From RGIG6353 sp964650465 (lineage in GTDB: Bacteria > Bacillota > Clostridia > Oscillospirales > SIG627): DNA of 64,000 bases. Position numbers and translations under genes: made by a program. Where the stretch lies: NCBI GenBank assembly GCA_964650465.1, contig CAZYTA010000006.1:11284-75283 (forward strand), written 5' to 3'. The notes below the pieces were generated by a model. It ran no database searches, was not told where the DNA came from, and saw only the letters and a program-made list of their open reading frames with translations. Shown here in pieces: positions 60,904 through 64,000 of the stretch (positions are counted from its first letter, which is position 1; the number at the start of each line of letters is the position of its first letter).

Positions 60904-60906
60904 ACC

Positions 60907-62007
60907 TTACTCCTCAATTTTTTGTTTTTCCGGAATAAACATCGCATCACCAAAAGAAAAGAATCTGTACTGTTCTTCGACTGCATGTTTATAAACATTC
61001 ATAGTGTTTTTGTAGCCGTAAAAAGCACAAACCAGCATTATCAAAGTGCTCTCAGGAAGATGAAAATTAGTTACCAAAGCATCAACGACATTAATCTTTT
61101 TGCCGGGGTATATGAAAATGTTTGTGTAACCCTTGTCGGCAGCGATACATCCGTTTTTTGCATAGGAGCCCTCTAAAGTTCTAAAGGAGGTTGTGCCGAC
61201 AGCAATAACTCTCTTATTGTTTTTGTGAGCTTCATTTATTGCGGTTGCAGTCTCCTCGGGAATTATATAGTACTCGGAATGCATTGTATGGTCATCGATA
61301 TTATCAACTTTAACAGGTCTGAATGTACCGAGCCCCACATGCAAGATTACAGAGACAATTTTTACTCCTTTTTGTTCAATTTTTTTCAAAAGCTCAGGTG
61401 TAAAATGAAGCCCCGCTGTAGGTGCAGCGGCTGAACCTTTTTCTTCAGCGTACACCGTCTGATATCTTGTACTGTCTTCAAGCTTTTTGGTTATGTATGG
61501 AGGCAATGGCATTGTACCAATCTCATCAAGTAAGGAGTAAAAATCATATTTACTTCTGTCAAATTCGAAACTGATTAGCCTGTTACCGTTATCTTCAACG
61601 GCAATAATTTCAGCGGTCATTTTGCCTCCGCCTATAGAAAAAGTAACGCCGGGACGTGCTTTTTTGCCCGGTCTTACAATTGCAGTCCAATACTCACCTG
61701 AATTACGGGAATTATCGCGCTCAAGAAGAACAATCTCAAGTTTGGCACCGTTAATATTGGGATCATTATTAATTTTTTCGGCATAAAGCCTTGCGGGAAT
61801 AACCTTAGATCTGTTTACAACAAGAACATCACCGCTATCTAACATATCCGCTATATCGCGAAAAATTTTGTCAGTACAACTCCCGTCGCTGTTACAAACA
61901 AGCAATCTGGAGGAATCCCGAGGCTCCGCAGGTGTCTGTGCTATGAGATGTTCCGGTAATTCATAATAATACGAGTTTTTTAACTTAAAAAAATCTTTGT
62001 TTGTCAA
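60907..62007 (-). CDS. queA: S-adenosylmethionine:tRNA ribosyltransferase-isomerase
   Basis: 366 residues, TTG start with AGGAG upstream. Penultimate step of queuosine synthesis. Family motifs: YELPEHLIAQTPAEPRDSSRLLV, VLVVNRSKVIPARLY, GSAAAPTAGLHFTPELL, LHVGLGTFRPVKVD, and VTNFHLPESTLIMLVCAFYG. First gene of a minus-strand series that runs to the transketolase terminator. Confidence 0.97.
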   Translation of the reverse strand: MTNKDFFKLKNSYYYELPEHLIAQTPAEPRDSSRLLVCNSDGSCTDKIFRDIADMLDSGDVLVVNRSKVIPARLYAEKINNDPNINGAKLEIVLLERDNSRNSGEYWTAIVRPGKKARPGVTFSIGGGKMTAEIIAVEDNGNRLISFEFDRSKYDFYSLLDEIGTMPLPPYITKKLEDSTRYQTVYAEEKGSAAAPTAGLHFTPELLKKIEQKGVKIVSVILHVGLGTFRPVKVDNIDDHTMHSEYYIIPEETATAINEAHKNNKRVIAVGTTSFRTLEGSYAKNGCIAADKGYTNIFIYPGKKINVVDALVTNFHLPESTLIMLVCAFYGYKNTMNVYKHAVEEQYRFFSFGDAMFIPEKQKIEE

Positions 62008-62041
62008 TTCAAATTCTCCTGAACGATTGTTTCAAAATCTA

Positions 62042-62077
62042 TTGACATTTAGATATCTAAATGATAAAATATATCAA
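62042..62077. promoter_or_regulatory. Divergent queA/dapA promoters around an 18-bp palindrome
   Basis: Plus strand: TTGACA (62042-62047), 17-base spacer, TAAAAT (62065-62070). Minus strand: TTGATA (62077-62072), 16-base spacer, TATCTA (62055-62050). CATTTAGATATCTAAATG at 62046-62063 is a perfect palindrome that fills the plus spacer and covers the minus -10; operator-like. A second palindrome, TG-T7-A7-CA at 62149-62166, lies nearer dapA. No gene is seen in 62008-62234. Confidence 0.6.
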
Positions 62078-62234
62078 TAAAGAATAGCACATACTCAATT
62101 CTACATGCTGTATTAATTAGTATAATGCATATTTGATTTTTTTTCAACTGTTTTTTTAAAAAAACATATATTATTTATTATGCATATACTAAATTTAGAA
62201 AACACAACATATACGGCAACGAAAGGAAACAAAT

Positions 62235-63110
62235 ATGAAGAAAACTATTTTCAAAGGAGCTGCAACAGCACTCGTTACACCGTTTAAGGATGGAAAAATC
62301 GATTATAAAGCTTTTGACGATATAATTGAAATGCAGATTTCCGGCGGTATCGATGCACTTGTTGTTTGCGGTACAACAGGCGAAGGCTCCACCTTAGATG
62401 ATGCTGAGCACAGAGAAATCACCGCTTACTGTATCGAAAAAGTTAACCACAGAGTTCCTGTTATTGCCGGAACAGGCAGTAACGATACAGCTTACGCAAT
62501 AGAGCTTTCAAAATTTGCACAAGAAGAAGGCGCTGACGGGCTTCTTTTGGTAACACCGTATTATAACAAAACCTCTCAAAACGGTCTTATACACCATTTT
62601 AACGCAATTGCAGACAAGGTTTCAATCCCTTGCTTACTTTACAACGTGCCATCGCGAACAGGCGTAAATATTCTCCCCGAAACATACCTTGAGCTTTCAA
62701 AACATGAAAATATTGTTGGCTTCAAGGAAGCAAACGGTAACATATCATCCATGGCGAAAACCATGAGCCTTGTAGGAGACAGTCTTGACATGTATTCGGG
62801 AGATGACGACCAGACCGTTCCGATTCTTTCTCTTGGCGGTAAAGGAGTAATATCAGTCCTTTCAAACATTGCTCCTGCTGTTGTGCACAACATATGTCAG
62901 CTTTTCTTCGATGGCAACATCAAAGAAAGCCGAGAGCTTGCATTCAAGTACATAAATCTTATGAACGCTCTCTTCTGTGATGTTAACCCCATACCTGTAA
63001 AAGCTGCCATGGCTAAACTCGGTTATTGCGATGAAGAGATGAGACTTCCGCTCTATCCCCTCAACGATGCTAACAGAACAACTCTTTACAAAGCGATGGA
63101 AATATTATAA
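62235..63110 (+). CDS. dapA: 4-hydroxy-tetrahydrodipicolinate synthase
   Basis: 291 residues, AAAGGAAAC before the ATG. First committed step of lysine/diaminopimelate synthesis, from pyruvate and aspartate semialdehyde. Catalytic Tyr in YNVPSRTG (about 136-143), Schiff-base Lys in VGFKEANGN (about residue 165), GTTGEGSTL substrate motif (about 47). The product also leads to dipicolinic acid, which the SpoVA proteins of this window transport. Confidence 0.97.
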   Translation: MKKTIFKGAATALVTPFKDGKIDYKAFDDIIEMQISGGIDALVVCGTTGEGSTLDDAEHREITAYCIEKVNHRVPVIAGTGSNDTAYAIELSKFAQEEGADGLLLVTPYYNKTSQNGLIHHFNAIADKVSIPCLLYNVPSRTGVNILPETYLELSKHENIVGFKEANGNISSMAKTMSLVGDSLDMYSGDDDQTVPILSLGGKGVISVLSNIAPAVVHNICQLFFDGNIKESRELAFKYINLMNALFCDVNPIPVKAAMAKLGYCDEEMRLPLYPLNDANRTTLYKAMEIL

Positions 63111-63134
63111 TTTAACCAGAGACGGTAAAAATCA

Positions 63135-63899
63135 ATGACAAAAATTATTTTAGTTGGCTGTAATGGCCGAATGGGAAAAACAATAAGTGAATACGTCGGT
63201 ACACTTGACCAAGTTACGATATCCACCGGTGTAGATATCTGCGATGAACAAAACTACGAGTACCACGTTTATTCCGACATAAATGCAATTGAAGAACCGG
63301 AAGGCGTGATTGTAGATTTTTCTAACAAAGCGTTGACTAAATCTATTCTAAACTTCGCTGTTGCTCACAGCTTACCTGCTGTTATTTGTTCAACCGGTCA
63401 CACTAACGAAGAGCTTGAAGACATCAAAAACGCTTCTGATGTTATTCCTGTTTTCAAATCCGCAAATATGTCTATAGGGATTAATCTTTTGGTAGCTTTG
63501 GCAAAAAAAGCTGCTTCGCTTTTGGAAGAATCCTTTGATATCGAAATCATCGAAAAGCATCACAATCAAAAATTGGATGCCCCCAGCGGAACTGCACTGT
63601 TGATAGCTAACGCAATCAATGATACTTTAAGCTATAATGCTGAATACACTTACGACCGACACAAGGAGCACAAAAAGCGTCAGCACGAAGAAATAGGAAT
63701 CCATGCTGTCAGAGGCGGTACCATCGTAGGAGAACACGAAATTATCTTTGCAGGTCAGGATGAAATTGTCACAGTCTCGCACAGAGCGGATTCGCGACTT
63801 GTTTTTGCAAAAGGCGCAATTGAAGCAGCAGCTTACTTAAGTGATAAAAAGCCCGGATTTTATGATATGAATTCCATGCTTTCTGAAAAACTTATCTGA
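63135..63899 (+). CDS. dapB: 4-hydroxy-tetrahydrodipicolinate reductase
   Basis: 254 residues. NAD(P)H-binding GCNGRMGKTI at the N terminus (about 8-17), catalytic EKHHNQKLDAPSGTAL (about 139-154, with the HH pair and Lys), and C-terminal AAAYLSDKKPGFYDM. Acts directly after DapA; 24 bases between the genes, one operon. Confidence 0.97.
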   Translation: MTKIILVGCNGRMGKTISEYVGTLDQVTISTGVDICDEQNYEYHVYSDINAIEEPEGVIVDFSNKALTKSILNFAVAHSLPAVICSTGHTNEELEDIKNASDVIPVFKSANMSIGINLLVALAKKAASLLEESFDIEIIEKHHNQKLDAPSGTALLIANAINDTLSYNAEYTYDRHKEHKKRQHEEIGIHAVRGGTIVGEHEIIFAGQDEIVTVSHRADSRLVFAKGAIEAAAYLSDKKPGFYDMNSMLSEKLI

Positions 63900-63910
63900 A
63901 TTGCAAAAGT

Positions 63911-63950
63911 ATCCCGTGAGTATCATTCATACTCACGGGATATAATTTTA
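63911..63950 (+). terminator. Terminator after dapA-dapB
   Basis: 13-bp perfect stem ATCCCGTGAGTAT/ATACTCACGGGAT (63911-63923 with 63929-63941) and a 5-base loop, followed by ATAATTTTATTT. The last 50 bases of the window hold nothing else I can support. Confidence 0.8.
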
Positions 63951-64000
63951 TTTACTAGGAAATTGCATAAAAAGTTGCAAAGATAAAAAATACGTGATAT

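Noticed and set aside
1..64000. CRISPR arrays, insertion sequences, prophage or rRNA genes
   Set aside because: Looked for repeated spacers, transposase motifs, phage structural genes and rRNA signatures; none seen.

Overview
This is an AT-rich chromosomal window from a spore-forming member of the Clostridia, most like the Oscillospirales/Ruminococcaceae group. The evidence is gene content: spoVAC/spoVAD/spoVAE, yabP-yabQ-divIC downstream of hup-rqcP, a split transketolase, GTP-type PEP carboxykinase, HemZ, and the sepF-yggT-divIVA division cluster. The species cannot be named from the sequence. I see no phage, insertion sequence, integron or CRISPR array; nearly all of the window is core genome in tightly packed operons.

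Layout. 1-4.9 kb: the end of carB, then pyrK-pyrD-pyrF-pyrE-pyrB-pyrI, which supply enzymes of de novo UMP synthesis. 4.9-6.4 kb: a lipoprotein built of YD/RHS-like repeats. 6.4-13.8 kb: uvrB-uvrA and a radical-SAM/DUF2344 pair. 13.8-17.4 kb: a NodB-like protein with no visible metal histidines, a small S24/S26-type protease, an ATPase on the minus strand, a GlmU-like uridylyltransferase domain, and tRNA-Thr(CGU). 17.5-22.5 kb: a 1673-residue helicase/nuclease-type protein that has lost most of its catalytic residues. 22.6-26.3 kb: membrane protein, peptidoglycan deacetylase, anchored protein and phosphoglycerate mutase. 26.3-29.9 kb (minus): flavin reductase, spoVAE, spoVAD, spoVAC and a guanidine-modifying-fold protein. 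30-31.9 kb: a small Cys-rich protein, prfB and a small membrane protein. 31.9-36.6 kb (minus): potABCD behind a long structured leader. 36.6-47.3 kb: recJ, rel, dtd, hemZ, a lipid-II-type flippase, hup-rqcP-yabP-yabQ-divIC and a fumarase alpha subunit. 47.3-62.0 kb (minus): a hypothetical protein, hemolysin III, serA/serC, pckG, then a long series queA-miaA-HlyD-like-yggS-sepF-yggT-divIVA-lspA-rluD-tktN-tktC. 62.2-63.9 kb: dapA-dapB.

The most interesting observations are as follows. (1) The potABCD mRNA has a leader of about 227 nt. It can form a 9-bp long-range helix, a multi-hairpin domain, and a second helix that pairs with the Shine-Dalgarno region of potA in pseudoknot topology. This is a candidate riboswitch of no class I recognise. 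(2) The giant DUF4011-helicase-like protein keeps the Walker A motif but has lost the Walker B/DEAS residues, the arginine-finger motif, the nuclease glutamate and the transglutaminase-like cysteine. (3) The yabP Shine-Dalgarno sequence is the 3' arm of a terminator-like hairpin. (4) A near-consensus promoter fires antisense into an ATPase gene. (5) An 18-bp perfect palindrome sits inside the divergent queA/dapA promoters. Assignments to families are from recognised motifs read by eye; no database search was run.
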